64,000 bases of DNA from Sorex araneus (GCF_027595985.1 NC_073303.1:24670181-24734180); one strand, 5' to 3'; shown: positions 23,301 to 34,890, counted from the first letter of the stretch. Program-made: numbers and translations. Notes: generated by a model not told the origin, from the letters alone.

Positions 23301-23430
23301 TGAGTGTTCATCTCCAAAACAGGGTCCTTTGCTTCTGAACTCACTCTTGTGAGAGAAATTATTCCATTTATGTTGATTTCTTTTCTAAGATTTAGGGCAA
23401 GAGTTTCTCAACTTTGAAATTATCGGTATT
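23257..23430 (+). repeat. Local duplication, copy 2 (174 bp)
   Basis: Partner of 21233-21406. Here the right end leads on into the hAT-like element, so this copy is in the more complete context. Confidence 0.85.
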
Positions 23431-23905
23431 TTAGTCCACACATGATTTTTGTTCGTTTGGTTTTGAGGGGACTGGAACGAGAGCACAGTGGTTAGGGCAT
23501 TTGCCTTACACGTGGTCGAACTGGATTCGATTCCAACATCCATCTTAGAGAGACTGGCAAGCTACCAAGAGTATCCCGCCCATACGGCAGAGCCTGGCAA
23601 GCTACCCGTGGCATATTCGATATGCCAAAAACAGTAACAACAAGTCTCACAATGGGGTTGTTACTGGTGCCCGCTCCAGCAAATTGATGAACAAGGGGAC
23701 TACAGTGCTACAGACAGTGCTTGGTTTTGAGGAAGGAGATCAACTGTGAGAGCATGTTTAAAAAACACCCTTGGACCCCATAGACTAGATGCCAGTCACT
23801 CTCTCATATCCCAATTGTGACCATCAAAAATACTCCCAGACATGGTTAACTACTGTGGAGTGGAGAGGTAGCTTCCACCGCTCCACTGAGAGCCACTGAT
23901 TTAGG
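23404..23905 (+). repeat. hAT-type non-autonomous element (MER20-like), split by a SINE
   Basis: Ends 'GAGTTTCTCAACTTTG' and '..GAGAGCCACTGATTTAGGG', with interior 'AGACTAGATGCCAGTCACTC' and 'CAATTGTGACCATCAAAAATAC'. I recall this layout from an old mammalian hAT MITE and am unsure of the exact family. SOR-B at 23468-23720 is nested in it. Confidence 0.5.
23468..23720 (+). repeat. SOR-B SINE
   Basis: TSDs TTGGTTTTGAG lie at 23457-23467 and 23721-23731. The tail reads ACAGTGCTACAGACAGTGC. Confidence 0.9.
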
Positions 23906-23959
23906 GCATTATTTACTAAACACATTTTATCTGCTCAAATGCCCCGCTTCATGGGAGTA

Positions 23960-24095
23960 GAAGGGAAGAGAAACTGTGGATGTTGGTGGCAGAGATGTAC
24001 ACTGGTGAAGTAATGGGTGTTTGAATATTGTACAACTGAAACTCAATCATGAAAACTTACGTGTATCTCATGTGTCTAAAAATAAAATTTTTAGA
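23960..24095 (+). repeat. L1 3' terminus
   Basis: 'GTACACTGGTGAAGTAATGGGTGTTTGAATATTGTACAAC', 'CTCAATCATGAAAAC' and the A-rich end follow the same order as the L1 ends at 28715-28830 and 59260-59390. Confidence 0.65.
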
Positions 24096-24689
24096 AACTG
24101 ACCTACTCCAACTTCTCTTTTCCAAACCCTTCCCACAAATTGTGTCTTTTTCTGTTAAAAAAAAAAATGTGCGGGGTGAAGGAAGATGACCAGCTTTAGT
24201 CTAGACAACTTTCCCGAAAATATCACTGGTCATAGGGTAACAGATTAAATCAGTTTAACTCAACTGGGTCATATGACCCCCCCCCCAAGATCCCCAGGCT
24301 ATTACAAGGGGATTTCAAATGAAAAAATGCATAAACAGGGACCAGTACAAGACTAGGGGTCAACTTGTAAGACATGGTGTTATAGGAGAAAAACAAGGTC
24401 AGAAGGGAGCCACGTAAGAAAAATGTTGAGAAATTACTGTAGATTTGATAACTATCTCAGGATCAAGTGCTTAGAGAAAGTCTTTTCAGCCATATATCCT
24501 AGAAAATTAAAGTACAAATCTCTAAGCACATATTTGTTGAAATAATAAAATAAATTAAAACCCAGCAAAAGATCTGTTTTTCATAGCAAAGTTTTTTAAT
24601 ATAAAATTTAAAAGTCACTCAAAATCTCACCATACCTGAAATAAGCATCAGCTAAGTTTTTGATGAGCATTTCCCAGACCTATCTCTCT

Positions 24690-24775
24690 CTAATATATAT
24701 GTATGTATTATGTATATAAATATATATTATGTAAATATATATGTATGTATGTATTATATATATGTTAGAGAGAGG
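24690..24775. repeat. AT-rich (TATG/TATA) low-complexity tract
   Basis: TATATGTATGTATTATG-type repeats that can form an inverted repeat: TCTCTCTAATATAT at the left and ATATGTTAGAGAGAG at the right. Confidence 0.7.
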
Positions 24776-24840
24776 TAGGTCTGATAAATTATATCGATAC
24801 ATACTTTCTTAAGTTTTTGGTTCTACAGAAGGTATTGGTT

Positions 24841-25054
24841 TGGTTTTGTTTTTTTGGTTTTTTTTTTTTTTTTTTTTTGCTTTTTGGGTCATACTCAGCG
24901 ATTCACAGGGGTCACTCCTGGCTCTGCGCTCAGGAATTATCCCTGGTGGTGCTCAGGGGACCATATGGGCTTCTGGGAATCGAACCCTGGTTGGCAGCAT
25001 GCAAGGCAAACGCTCTACCCCTCTACCCGCTGTGCTATCGCTCCAGCCCCCGCT
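24841..25054 (-). repeat. SOR-A SINE with long T-run
   Basis: TSDs GGTATTGGTT lie at 24831-24840 and 25055-25064. An internal CCCCTCTAC has been duplicated in the head region. Confidence 0.92.
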
Positions 25055-25316
25055 GGTATTGGTTCTTAAAAGATGTCCTCATTATAAAAGTTTTTGTGCA
25101 AAAATTTAAAAGCTAAAGTCATTGTTATTTTTTAACCTTTCCTTTCAGCTAACTGATATCTATTGACTATTAGGAAAAGCTGGAAGAAGTTAGCTAAGAT
25201 ATTTTTTCCTAGCTCTGCGCCTCCATCCCCAATGTGCTTGGGTCTAATATTTACATGTGATCTTTAGGTTTCTTATTTAGCCTTACTTCCTGCAGTTGTT
25301 TGGTCTCAGTTCTATT

Positions 25317-25864
25317 TTAAATGAATCCAAGTTTGCTCAGTTCCTGAATTCTTTGTTTTGACTCATGTTTTATTTGGCTGTATTGGTTGCCAAGACTCTT
25401 TATTTGAAGAAGTACCCATAGACAGTCTATTTCTTGAGCGTTTGAATCCTTGATGCTATCTCCCTGCTTGCTTTCATACTCAGACATGTTGGTTGGAGAC
25501 TCAGTTCTTGGGTGACCCTTCCTTGCCCTCAAGCTCTCCAGAACAGAGACTGGCTCAAATCCACTGTAGTGACATTTGAGCCCACACTGGGCTCTGTGGT
25601 GTAGAGTCTCTACGCGCTTCCTGATTTCTCTTCTCCAGAGCAGCATTTGCTGAGACCACACTGTGGCCTTCTCCATGGCCTGGAGGCCATTGCTGCCCTT
25701 CTAAAAGTAGATTCCCTCTGGCCTCAACCTAATCTTGAGGCATGCTTCGTAGCCTTGCTGGGTGCTATGCAGACTCCCTCTTCATGTATCAAGATGACAG
25801 CTAAGGATGCTTCTACTTCTTCTCCTACTGTCTGTCATCAACATCCAGGGAACTGATGCTCTGT
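25317..25864 (-). pseudogene. Degenerate open region, candidate processed pseudogene of unknown origin
   Basis: On the - strand one reading frame stays open for 120 codons from the ATG at 25676 to the TAA at 25317-25319. The same frame can be followed a further 60 or so codons upstream with only two stops. The predicted peptide is charged, with E/K/Q/R-rich segments near its start and end, a composition unusual for random intergenic sequence here. I recognise no family, no poly-A trace or TSD was found, and codon bias was not measured. Chance remains possible. Confidence 0.25.
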
Positions 25865-26171
25865 GCTTTCCCTTCTTTCCACTCTCTTCTCATTTGTATT
25901 TACTTAATTTGATGGGTGCCTAAAAGGTCTTGTATATTCCTAACATCCCCACTCATTCCAAAAGTGTACTAGCAAAACAAGCAAAGACTATAGTCCCAAA
26001 AGTCCATAATGACATCGAGTATTAAGTCCTCATCCATCCAGGCAGGTAAATCTCTAATTTCACGAAGTGTCACCTATTGTATCTCTCACCTACACTCATT
26101 CCCCTAATTTTGACAGCATTTTAAATTACTTACATGCAGAAAAAGAAAGATATCAATATTTATTAATGAAT

Positions 26172-26425
26172 TTATTTATTATTATTTTTGAATGAATCAC
26201 CGTGAGGTACAGTTACAGACTTACAAACTTCCGAGGTTACGTTTTAGTTATACAATGACCGAGTACCCATCCCTCCACTAGTGCCCATTCTCCACCACCA
26301 GTGTTCCCAGTATCCCTCCCACCATCCCCACCCCATTCCCTCCCCACCCCCACCCAGCCCCCGCCTCTGTGGCAGGCACATTCCCATTTACTCTCTCTCT
26401 CCTTTTGGGTGTTATGGTTTGTAAA
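26172..26425 (-). repeat. L1 3' terminus, antisense
   Basis: 'AATGAATCACCGTGAGGTACAGTTACAG', 'CCATCCCTCCACTAGTGCCCATT' and a C-rich block are the shrew L1 3' end in reverse (compare 60430-60534 and 59260-59390). Confidence 0.7.
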
Positions 26426-26639
26426 TATTTATTTTTAAATCTTGCCAAGAAAACGTTTCAAAACAGAATGACCCACACATAGAGGTATTCAGCAAATATT
26501 TGTTTACAAAGGGAAATATTAGAAATTCCATTAATATGTTCCAGGGTTGGAGGGGGAAAATAATGCATAAGGAAATGACAAAAATAATTGAAATATCATA
26601 AAATAGTAATAGTGATGACGATGATGATGATAAAATATT

Positions 26640-26815
26640 AGCTATGAGTTCCTTATGTCCATCAGTTGTTTACGTAAATAGTTTTGTTCAATTTTTAGAG
26701 ATCCAAGGAGGGAGATAATATTATTGTTCTGTTCTACAAATGAGGAAATTGAAACTGAAGAGTTAAGGAATTTGGCCTTCATCACATGGTTAATAAGTAG
26801 TAAAGTCTGAACTTA
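26640..26815 (-). repeat. MIR SINE
   Basis: 'CTACAAATGAGGAAATTGAAACTGAAGAG' and '..TCACATGGTTAATAAGTAG' are the reversed MIR core. Confidence 0.65.
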
Positions 26816-28690
26816 GACCCAGAAAGGCTAGGACATGCTCTAGATGGGTTACCATGAAAAAAAAAAAGAAGAATAGTTCTCAAAAACAAAGTTCTGTAAG
26901 AATATAGGCTTAAGAACCAGACCAAAAAAAAATGACACCTATCCATGTGTGACCTTAACACACATTCTTCCATTCCAACCAAACAATGACTTCATCATGT
27001 CAAAGGCCAGGAATGTAAGTTGGGAAAGAGAAAATAACAGCCCTCTTTTTTTCATTTTCCACACACAAACACACCAGCCTGAGACAGCTCTCTGCTGTAT
27101 GCGTTTTACAACTCAAAAGAACCATCCATGTGTCTGACAGATTAAACACACAGGGAATTTGATATAATTACTCCTGGGAGGGTTTTTTTCCATTACTTTC
27201 TAATCCAATGAGGGCTAGGCTGCCAAAGGCAGTTGAATTGAAAGACTGTCTAAATATGTAGATTCCTTAGAGGTTAGAATAGTCTGTGAAGAGAAGACAT
27301 TTTGCCTTTAGTCTGTCTGGGTTTTAATATCTGCTGCAGACTATTAATCATGCCGACAAGACTTGAACTTCTTTGAATTGTTTTACATTTAATCAGGGTT
27401 CCCCTCCCACTTAAAAAGCTACAAAATCCTGCCTGGATAGCTGATTTAAATGATTTTAAACATTTAAATAAAGGTTTATCTGGAATATATTAATCACACT
27501 GCACATATGTTTAATAGTTTCAAAATGTGAGACTCAAAGTCAAAATGCCATGACTATATAAATCATGAAAGTACAAGAATTTAAAAATTAGCCAGGTAAT
27601 TATTATTCTTTTCCTTTAGATTTTCAATTAAAAATTGACTTTCCAAGATTTCTACCATCAGAAATACTTATGGAAGAAAATGGAATAACTCATTTAGTAT
27701 ATCACCATTTTTAACAAATGTTATTAGGTGAGAATTTGGCCCAGAGTTTATACTAATATATTATTATGTGTATTAGTATATCACGTGATTTTATTTGTGG
27801 CCTTCAAATAGAACAGAATGCATAATTTACAAAGCTACCTGACCAGTAACTGCCGTGCTCTCTACTATTACACAAGTCTGATTTCCATGTTTTTTTGCTT
27901 GACTTTAATATGTTTTTTTTTTCTTTTGACAAATCTATCTTCTGTCTAAGTCAAAGTTTTCTATTTTAGTTTTCTAGGCTAGGTGGATGGAAATGTTTTT
28001 CTCTAAGAGTTTATTCTGGAATAACAATTGGAGCCAAACTGGAAATGTGGAATGATATCTAGGTTCCAGAATAGTCATAATTCCCCATTCTCACCACCTA
28101 GAAATTCTTAAACATACTTAAAGCAGAAAATCTGGGATGTGAGCTCAGCCTATTTTCTCCTTTTCAGTATAGAGAAGAGAAGATGGCAGGCAAGGAGGGA
28201 ATCCAGACCCTTAGGTTCTTGATTGCCTCATGGGAGACTGGAGCTAGGAGAAAGGTACAGGGAGGTGGAGGGTGGCAGACAAATCTTTTCCTGAACAAAA
28301 GAACATTGCTACATGTCACCTATTCAGATCTAGCCACCAGGCTCATGCAGGTACAGAGAAAAAGCAAATCTTTAATACAATACCTCTTCGGTGTTTTCTT
28401 CTTGGAAGTTTCTCCTTAATTTTCTCTTGGGATTTCACTGATGTCTGAGGGTAGGAGCTTTTGAACCATGAATTTACATCACTCAGAGCTTGGACCAGCA
28501 GGCTGCATGGTAAAGCCTTCATAAACAGCAACCCTTGCCGATCTGGCCTGGGCACATGTTTGGCAATGCATTTTCACTTAGGGAATCTTCTAGAATAGTT
28601 TAAAACTTTCAATTTGTCAATTTCTTTCTTTCTCTTTTGTGGTGAGGGGACACCTAGTTATTTCCATAATGCAAGTGACTAATAGTGATA
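26816..28690. other. Long interval without recognisable mobile elements
   Basis: About 1.9 kb of AT-rich sequence with no SOR, L1 or MIR copy, in a window where SINEs otherwise occur about every 1-1.5 kb. No exon recognised. Such intervals can mark conserved regulatory DNA, but no conservation data are available. Confidence 0.35.
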
Positions 28691-28714
28691 TAGACCCCCT
28701 TTAAGAAATACATT

Positions 28715-28830
28715 TTTTGGGTGGGAAATGTACACTGGTAAAGGGATGGGTATTGGAACACTGTATTACTGAAACCCAATCATGTGACTGCATATCTCAT
28801 GGTGATTCAATTGAAAAACAAACAAAAAGA
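28715..28830 (+). repeat. L1 3' terminus stub
   Basis: 'GGGAAATGTACACTGGTAAAGGGATGGGTATTGGAACACTG' followed by 'CATCATGGTGATT'-type terminal sequence and A-rich end. No ORF sequence remains. Confidence 0.6.
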
Positions 28831-28851
28831 GTTGTCTTTTTTGGTTTGTTT

Positions 28852-28928
28852 ATTGCAGTGCTGGGGAGCAAACAGAGGACCTCACACATGTAAGGTAATT
28901 GCTCTACCACTGAACCACCTCCAACCCA
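28852..28928 (-). repeat. tRNA-derived (ID-like) SINE
   Basis: 'TGGGGAGCAAACAGAGGACCTC' and 'GGTAATTGCTCTACCACTGAACCACCTCC' are the reverse of an ID-like tRNA head. Confidence 0.55.
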
Positions 28929-28974
28929 ATAACTATTCATATTTTAAGAGAAAGATATATGGGGCTGGCATATA

Positions 28975-29042
28975 ACTCAGTGGTCACATGCTTGCCTGGC
29001 ACGTTATGAAGATCTGTTCCCAATTCCTGGCTCTACAAAATT
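28975..29042 (+). repeat. tRNA-derived (ID-like) SINE
   Basis: 'GGGGCTGGCATATAACTCAGTGGTCACATGCTTGCC' has an A-box-like TAACTCAGTGG and a weak B box. Distinct from SOR by the short head and absence of the SOR body. Confidence 0.55.
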
Positions 29043-29780
29043 AATGCTATATGGTATAAGCCAAATGAATGAAGTTTTAATGAAATTGTTTCTGACCCTG
29101 AAGCTTTGTTCCTATGGGGTTCTTTTATGTGATTTTTGTTCTTCAAGGGGAAAAATCACTGCACTCCTCACACCGTACTATTTAGGCTACCATGTAATAT
29201 TATTTCTCATAAGATTGGATCTTGTTGGTGTCCTTATAAATGTACCATCCTCTATGTAAAACAATCTAGTTAGATATTACACTGGTTCCTAAGGACATTA
29301 TTTGCTTTTCAAACTCTAAGGTGTTCGAGGGAATGTGCTTCAGAGCACACATATCTGTGGATTTTTGTATGGTAGGACATCTTTTTAGTTGTTTGTTTTT
29401 CTTTCAAAATATGCAAACAGCTTGTTGGCATAGTGGTGAACATAATTCCTCCCACAGCATGCAAATGAAACCCTATTGTATTGCCAATATTGCTAATAAT
29501 AATGCATGCATGGACTTGTAAATTCTGCAGGAACAAATAAAATTAGTACCTTTGTAATCCCAGGATTGAGGGGAGGGCAGGCAAGCTAAAATTCAGCTTC
29601 AAATTCCACCGTCTTATGCCAAGGTTTTGTAGAGTTCTGCTGTTTTCAAGTATATGATCATTAATTTTTAGAAAAAGGAAAAGAAAAATGACCTCTCTTT
29701 AAATCAGACTGGATATCACCATTTCTTCCCCTCTTCCAATGTACCATCTTCACATTTGAGGTGAAAATTCTCTCACTGAG

Positions 29781-29990
29781 GGACTAGAGCAATAGTATAA
29801 TGGGTAGAGTGCTTGCCATGCACCGGATTCTATCCTCAGCATACCATATGTCACCCAGGGGAACCTCCACAAGTTAATGTTACCCTGGGAGACCAGGAGA
29901 ACCGTCAGGAGTAACTCCCAAGTGCAGAGCCAGGAGTAACATCTGAACATCATCAGGTGTGGTCCCCAAACAAAACAAATAAACAAAAGA
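29781..29990 (+). repeat. Diverged SOR-A SINE with internal insert
   Basis: Head 'GGACTAGAGCAATAGTATAATGGG', with about 50 extra nt near 29848-29900 before the 'AGGAGTAACTCCCAAGTGCAGAGCC' body. Flanks ATTCTCTCACTGAG (29767-29780) and ATTCTTTCAGTGAG (29991-30004) look like an aged TSD. Confidence 0.75.
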
Positions 29991-30004
29991 ATTCTTTCAG
30001 TGAG

Positions 30005-31335
30005 CTTAGATGAAGAATGTTTCTGAGGAAGCAAGTTCCAGATGAAGAATGCTTTCCAGGATCACGTCTACTTGCTGAAAGTGAATTACAAGACGAACAA
30101 AGCAAAGAACTTGGGAGAATCCCATGTTGCCAGAGAGTCTTCCATTGAAAGAAACCTCCTCAACCTGTCCTGAGTCACTCGGCAAGGAAAGAAGGGGCAT
30201 CCACCTGACACAGCACAAAAGCCAAGCAAGCCTTCACCTTGACCTAGAACCTGTGTCTGGCTCTCTCACACATCCACTTCACAGAACTAGGTCATGTTTC
30301 TAAGGCTCCTCCAATCCTTCACAAAAAAAGACTTTACTGAACCCTCAAGGACAATGCCAGTGGAACTGTGTGCAACAGAGCAATGAGGTATACACTTTCT
30401 GGCTTTATCTTGCAACACTTCTAGCCCCTCTTAACCACAGAAATGATATCTGCAGTGCCAGGAATCCCTGAAGCAATAGCTTTTCTCTCCGGACATTCAC
30501 CAGTTTTGCTGAAGGCAGCCAGCTCCAAAGTGTATGATTTGGTGTCTTCAAACATGAATAGACATCTCCTCTTCAGAAAGTTTAATGACCTTACTCAGCT
30601 TTATATTCACACTAAGAAGGAAGTTTGGTTGATCACTGATCAAGACTTGGCTCAGAGCCTACTACTTTTAGTTCAGACTCCTAGGGAAGAGGACAGAAGG
30701 TAAACTGACTTTCAAAGCAAAAAAAAAAAAAAATTAATCTTCAGAACAATAGCGCAGTGACCTAAAACGTAAATGTGAAAGAACACAATAAAACCCACAA
30801 AAACCATTTCCTTTCAAATTCTTAATAAGCAGGCATATTAGGTCATTAAATGATACTTGTCCTAGGCAAAATGCACAGAATGTTCACACCTTATACAGAG
30901 CCCATCTGGGTTACAGTTCTCACATAGCCATCCTGCAAGGAAAATGTTGATGCCAATGCAGTAGTAGCTTGACTAAGCCCCCGAATCTCCCTTTTAGCAC
31001 GTCAACTTCAGAGCATTCTGTAGCTTAATGCCCTGAGTCCAGTAAAAATGTAGTTATTGCCAGGAAAGTTGACTCTAGTATTGGCTGTGTGATGAGGAAA
31101 TCTGAGTTTGTCTGTGCTCAATTTGGACTTTGATCTTAGATGACTCATTATAAAAGGTCTGCAGTTAAATGTTATAAAAGTGCATACACTTAAATAGTTG
31201 AAATGGAATATATTCCATCAGGTCTTTGCTTCTTTCAGTAAAATCCAGCCCTATCGAAGTTATTGTTTGTGGTAATTGTCAATTACTTATATCTTCATGT
31301 AACTGCAGCGAGAATCAGTTTTAAAAGCAATAGAT
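30005..31335. other. Non-coding stretch
   Basis: No repeat or RNA gene recognised. An 86-codon open frame at 30443-30703 has no recognisable family and is treated as chance. Confidence 0.35.
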
Positions 31336-31337
31336 GG

Positions 31338-31525
31338 TGGAGACAGAGAGATAGTAAAGTAGGGAAGTCACTTGCTCTGTACATGTCCTGGTTTGAATAG
31401 TGGCACCCCATAGGGTCCCCAAGCCCTGTCAGAAGTGATGCCTTAGCACAGATCCAAGAGTAAGTAAACCCTGAACACTGCTGGGTATGTCCCTCCAGAA
31501 AATAAAATAAAAATAAAAGCCATAG
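31338..31525 (+). repeat. Old SOR-A-like SINE
   Basis: 'GGAGACAGAGAGATAGTAAAGTAGGGAAGTCACTTGC', 'CCCCATAGGGTCCCCAAGCCC' and an AAAAT-rich end. Strongly diverged. Confidence 0.6.
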
Positions 31526-32827
31526 ACTAATGAAAGGACACTTCTCCATGAGCCAGGAACAGGAGCAAAGAATAAAAAAAAGATAACTTTTATGTATGTT
31601 ATTTAAACCATATACACACACTTGCAGCATTTACATTGTGCTACCATATTGAACAGAGAAGTATTCCTATGATTTTAAAATGGGCTTGAGAGGTGCCAAG
31701 CATTTGTCACGCATTATAGAACCATTCTAATGTCCTATCATCCTATATCCTATCTGGCAAGAGAGGAACCAAGAGAAGAAAACTGCTAGCGCTTGAGGTT
31801 TCAACAGGAAGACTAGCTCAAACAATTAGAAGCCTACTGTGTCAGATATTAGGAAAAGTGGACCAAAAGAGACAAGTACAGTTGGTTTATACATCTATCT
31901 GCTTCCCCCAAACACCTGGAAATTTGAATCACCTGTTGAATCACCATGATCCAATTACAGTAGTCCATGTCCTACCACTCTCCAGTAATAATCACACAGT
32001 GACTTTTGAGTTACTTTGGTCATTAATACACAGGTGCTCTCTAGACAGGCTAGTTGAGGACCTATTAGCAATATCCCCAGATCTCTCTAAAGATGGGAAA
32101 GTACCAATAAGAAAGATGGAGGATACAGGTTTCCTTAAACTCTTGCCCACATTAATAAGGGGGTCTCCTATCTATTTTTTGAATTTTGTCAGGCGTACAA
32201 TGTTTCAACATTGATCCCTTCACCTGTGTCCACTCCCACTTGCCTCCCACTCTGCTTTAAGAAGACAGTTTTTAAAATGTATTTTTGCAATGTGCTTTAC
32301 AGTCCTGTTACTGACAGGTCATACAGAACATTCTACCATCTTTCAACCCCACTTCCTCCTCCTGGTGAACGCTCCGCTCCACCATAGACATTGAACCCTT
32401 CCCTGTCCCATCCCCAAGCTCCCTCAAGTGGCATGTTTCCCACTGAATACCCAATTCTCGTGGGCCCTTGGGGTATTTCCGATAAATAGGGTTGCTGGGT
32501 TTTTGGGAATGTCCATATCGTTTTCCAGAAAGGCTGGACCAGTCGACATTCCCACCAGCAGTGGATGAGAGTTCCTTTCTCCTCACGTCCATACCAACGC
32601 TGCTTGTTCTCGTTCATTAGTTAGTTTGTTTGTTTGATTGTTTGTTTGTTTTTATGTGTGCCCGTCTCTGTGGTGTGAGATGAGATCTCATTGTTGTTTT
32701 GAACGGCATATCTCCCTAATGATTAGTGATGTAGAGCATTTTATCATGTGCATTTTGGGCATTTGTATTTTTGATGGGGTTGGATGTTTTTTTTCTTGTA
32801 AAGTACTATCAGTGCCTTATATATCTT

Positions 32828-33514
32828 AAGTGAAGCTGTTAGCACTCTGCTGAATAGTGCTGCAAGACAGCACCCAATTCTCTGTTCAGGCGGGACCACA
32901 ACTAATGGATCACTACAAAAAAAAATGTATTTTGAGCTTCAAGATAGTTAATGTTTAAATGTCTTTTGGATCATACCCTCCTAAACATTCAAATTATCTA
33001 CGCCTGCCTGGTGTCCCATTTATCTTGCTTTTTTGATAGCTAACACATGAAGGAATTGGCAGAGGAACATAGGTGTGTGGGACCAGGGTCTGAGACCTCC
33101 AAGCCTGCTCGGATTGGGACTGGGCCTCTTCCACCCAGATTCCCCATTTTCCAGTAGCTAAGCGGTCACACTCAGGGACTGCCCCTGCCACTGTGTAATC
33201 CCACCAACGGCCAACATCCAGAGACTATAAAACCAAGCTCCCGAACATCTTATAGCCTAGTTCTCCCTCTGGGAGAACCTGGCAAGCTACCAAGAGTTTC
33301 CTGCCCACATGGGAGAGCCTCGAAAACTCCCCATGCCAAAATCAATAACAATGATGGGTCTCATTCCCCTGACCCTGAAAGAGCCTCTGATGCGGTACCA
33401 TTGGAAAGGACGAGTAAAGAGAGGCTTCTGAAATCTCAGGGCTAGGACAAATGGAGACATCACTGAGACCACTGGAGAAATTTGACGATCAGCGGGATGA
33501 TGATGATAATGATG
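32828..33514 (+). repeat. Element C retroposon, 687-bp copy
   Basis: Inserted in L1 with TSD ATATATCTT at 32819-32827 and 33515-33523; the L1 text reads through if the insert is removed. The 5' 415 bp are unassigned and include GACTATAAAACC near 33224. The 3' part runs from 'TCTTATAGCCTAGTTCTCCC' and shares about 95 bp with SOR-B ('GAGAACCTGGCAAGCTACC', 'ATGCCAAAATCAATAACAA'). It then has its own 'TCCCCTGACCCTGAAAGAGC' block, rejoins SOR-B-like 'GGAGACATCACTGAG' and ends in GATGATGAT. There is no tRNA head. A LINE 3' end or a large SINE are both possible. Confidence 0.75.
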
Positions 33515-33805
33515 ATATATCTTTGATATTAACCCCTTATCAGATGGGTGTTGGGAAAAAATATTTTTCCCATTTTGTGGGCTGTCTTTGTGTCCTGGTT
33601 ATCATTTCCCTTGAGGTACAGAAGTTTCTTGGTTTAAGATAGTCCCACTTGTTTATCTTTGCTTCCACTTGCTTTGATGTTTCATCCTTGAAGATGTCTT
33701 TAGCTTCAATGTCATGGAAAGTTCTGCCTTTGCTTTTCTCTATGGAGTCAGGTCTGAGATCAAGGTCTTTAATCCATTTTGATTTGGTATAAGAAAGTGA
33801 TCGGA

Positions 33806-33976
33806 GGGGCTGGAGCGATAGCACAGCGGGTAGGGCGTTTGCCTTGCACACAGCCGACCCGGGTTCGAATCCCAGCATCCCATATGGTCCCCTGAGCACC
33901 GCCAGGAGTAATTCCTGAGTGCAGAGCCAGGAGTAACCCTGTGCATCGCCCAGGTGTGACCCAAAAAGCAAAAAAA
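33806..33976 (+). repeat. SOR-A SINE nested in L1
   Basis: TSDs AAGTGATCGGA (33795-33805) and AAGTGATCAGA (33977-33987) differ by one base. Complete, near consensus. Confidence 0.93.
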
Positions 33977-34059
33977 AAGTGATCAGAGTTCTTTCTTTTC
34001 TTTTCTTTTTTATATAGCTGATCGGTTTTCCCAATGGTCTCCTGCCAACTACTTCTCAC

Positions 34060-34890
34060 CAGAGCAGCCTGAGTGATTCACATGCAAAACAAGTCAAACC
34101 TTGCTTTGACCTAGAGAGACTCCACAGTGCTCTGGAGTTTAAAATGAAATTCCTTAACAAATGCCAAAAGACCTTACACTGATCTAACTGCTACCAGCCT
34201 CTAAGCATTATGTCCCAGCATGCACTTTTTATTTTAAATAGATTCTTTCTTTTGTTTCCCTGAATGTCACCTGGTCCTTTCTGCAACGGGACATTTTACA
34301 TGTTCCAGCAGCTTTATGGTCTCTTCCCCCAGGACACCAACACTCCTGATCACTTAGCTTGTCCTATTCTCCCTACAGAGCTTACATAAGTCTTGCCTCC
34401 CTTACTACATCATTTCTAGTTTTTTACTGTGCTCAAAAACTAGCTATTTATGCAGTTATGATTTTCCATTGATACAGCATTGATGTCTACTAAGTATACA
34501 TTTAACTAAACAAGTAAATCATTTCTTCTTGGAGTGGAAAAGAAACTCTCTCTGACCACTCATTCTATTTCTGTCTCTTTGGTGATTGTATCCTTCCAAC
34601 ATGGGAAATTATTGGTCCATCAAAAACTTTCCTTCTCTGCTAAGCCTAGTTCACCCACTCTTTTCCTCCGTAAACTCTTCTTGCATCTCCCATTACTGAC
34701 AGAATTAGTCTCTCTGTCTCTCTGTGGTCCCATTGAACTTTATGGTATCATTTCACATGCTGCTTTGAACTAGCACCAGTTGCACATGCCAGTTCTCCCT
34801 TTAGGCTGCTAAACTTCTAGAGTAAAGAAACTCAGCCTTGCTTTTAAATTACAGCAGGAGTGTGCTGTACTTAGTATATATTTGCTAAGC
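34060..34890 (+). repeat. L2-like LINE 3' region
   Basis: 'AAATTCCTTAACAAATGCCAAAAGACCTTACACTGATC', 'GAATGTCACCTGGTCC' and 'GCTGCTAAACTTCTAGAGTAAAG' follow the order seen in the ancient L2 3' part. Strongly diverged; call from pattern only. Confidence 0.4.

Larger units (their letters stand above)
32205..34030 (-). repeat. L1 ORF2/3' region, antisense, split by two insertions
   Basis: The reverse of the L1 ORF2 end and 3' region is visible: 'CCAGTCGACATTCCCACCAGCAGTGG', 'GGTGTGAGATGAGATCTCATTGT' and 'GATATTAACCCCTTATCAGATG', then 'AAGGTCTTTAATCCATTTTGATTTG'. L1 sequence stops at 32827 and resumes at 33515, because element C inserted there. SOR-A splits it again at 33806-33976. Frames are broken, so no protein. 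Confidence 0.8.

Noticed and set aside
24690..24775. Replication origin or promoter in the TATA-rich palindromic tract
   Set aside because: It is a simple-sequence expansion. No other origin or promoter signals are nearby.
30443..30703. 86-codon open frame
   Set aside because: No homologue recognised and no surrounding splice or promoter signals.
31858..32214. 118-codon open frame next to the antisense L1
   Set aside because: No recognisable domain. The right end runs into the L1 3' region, so the frame is not a unit.
32308..32617. Two overlapping 94-codon frames on the - strand
   Set aside because: They are remnants of the L1 ORF2 end, with frameshifts between them.
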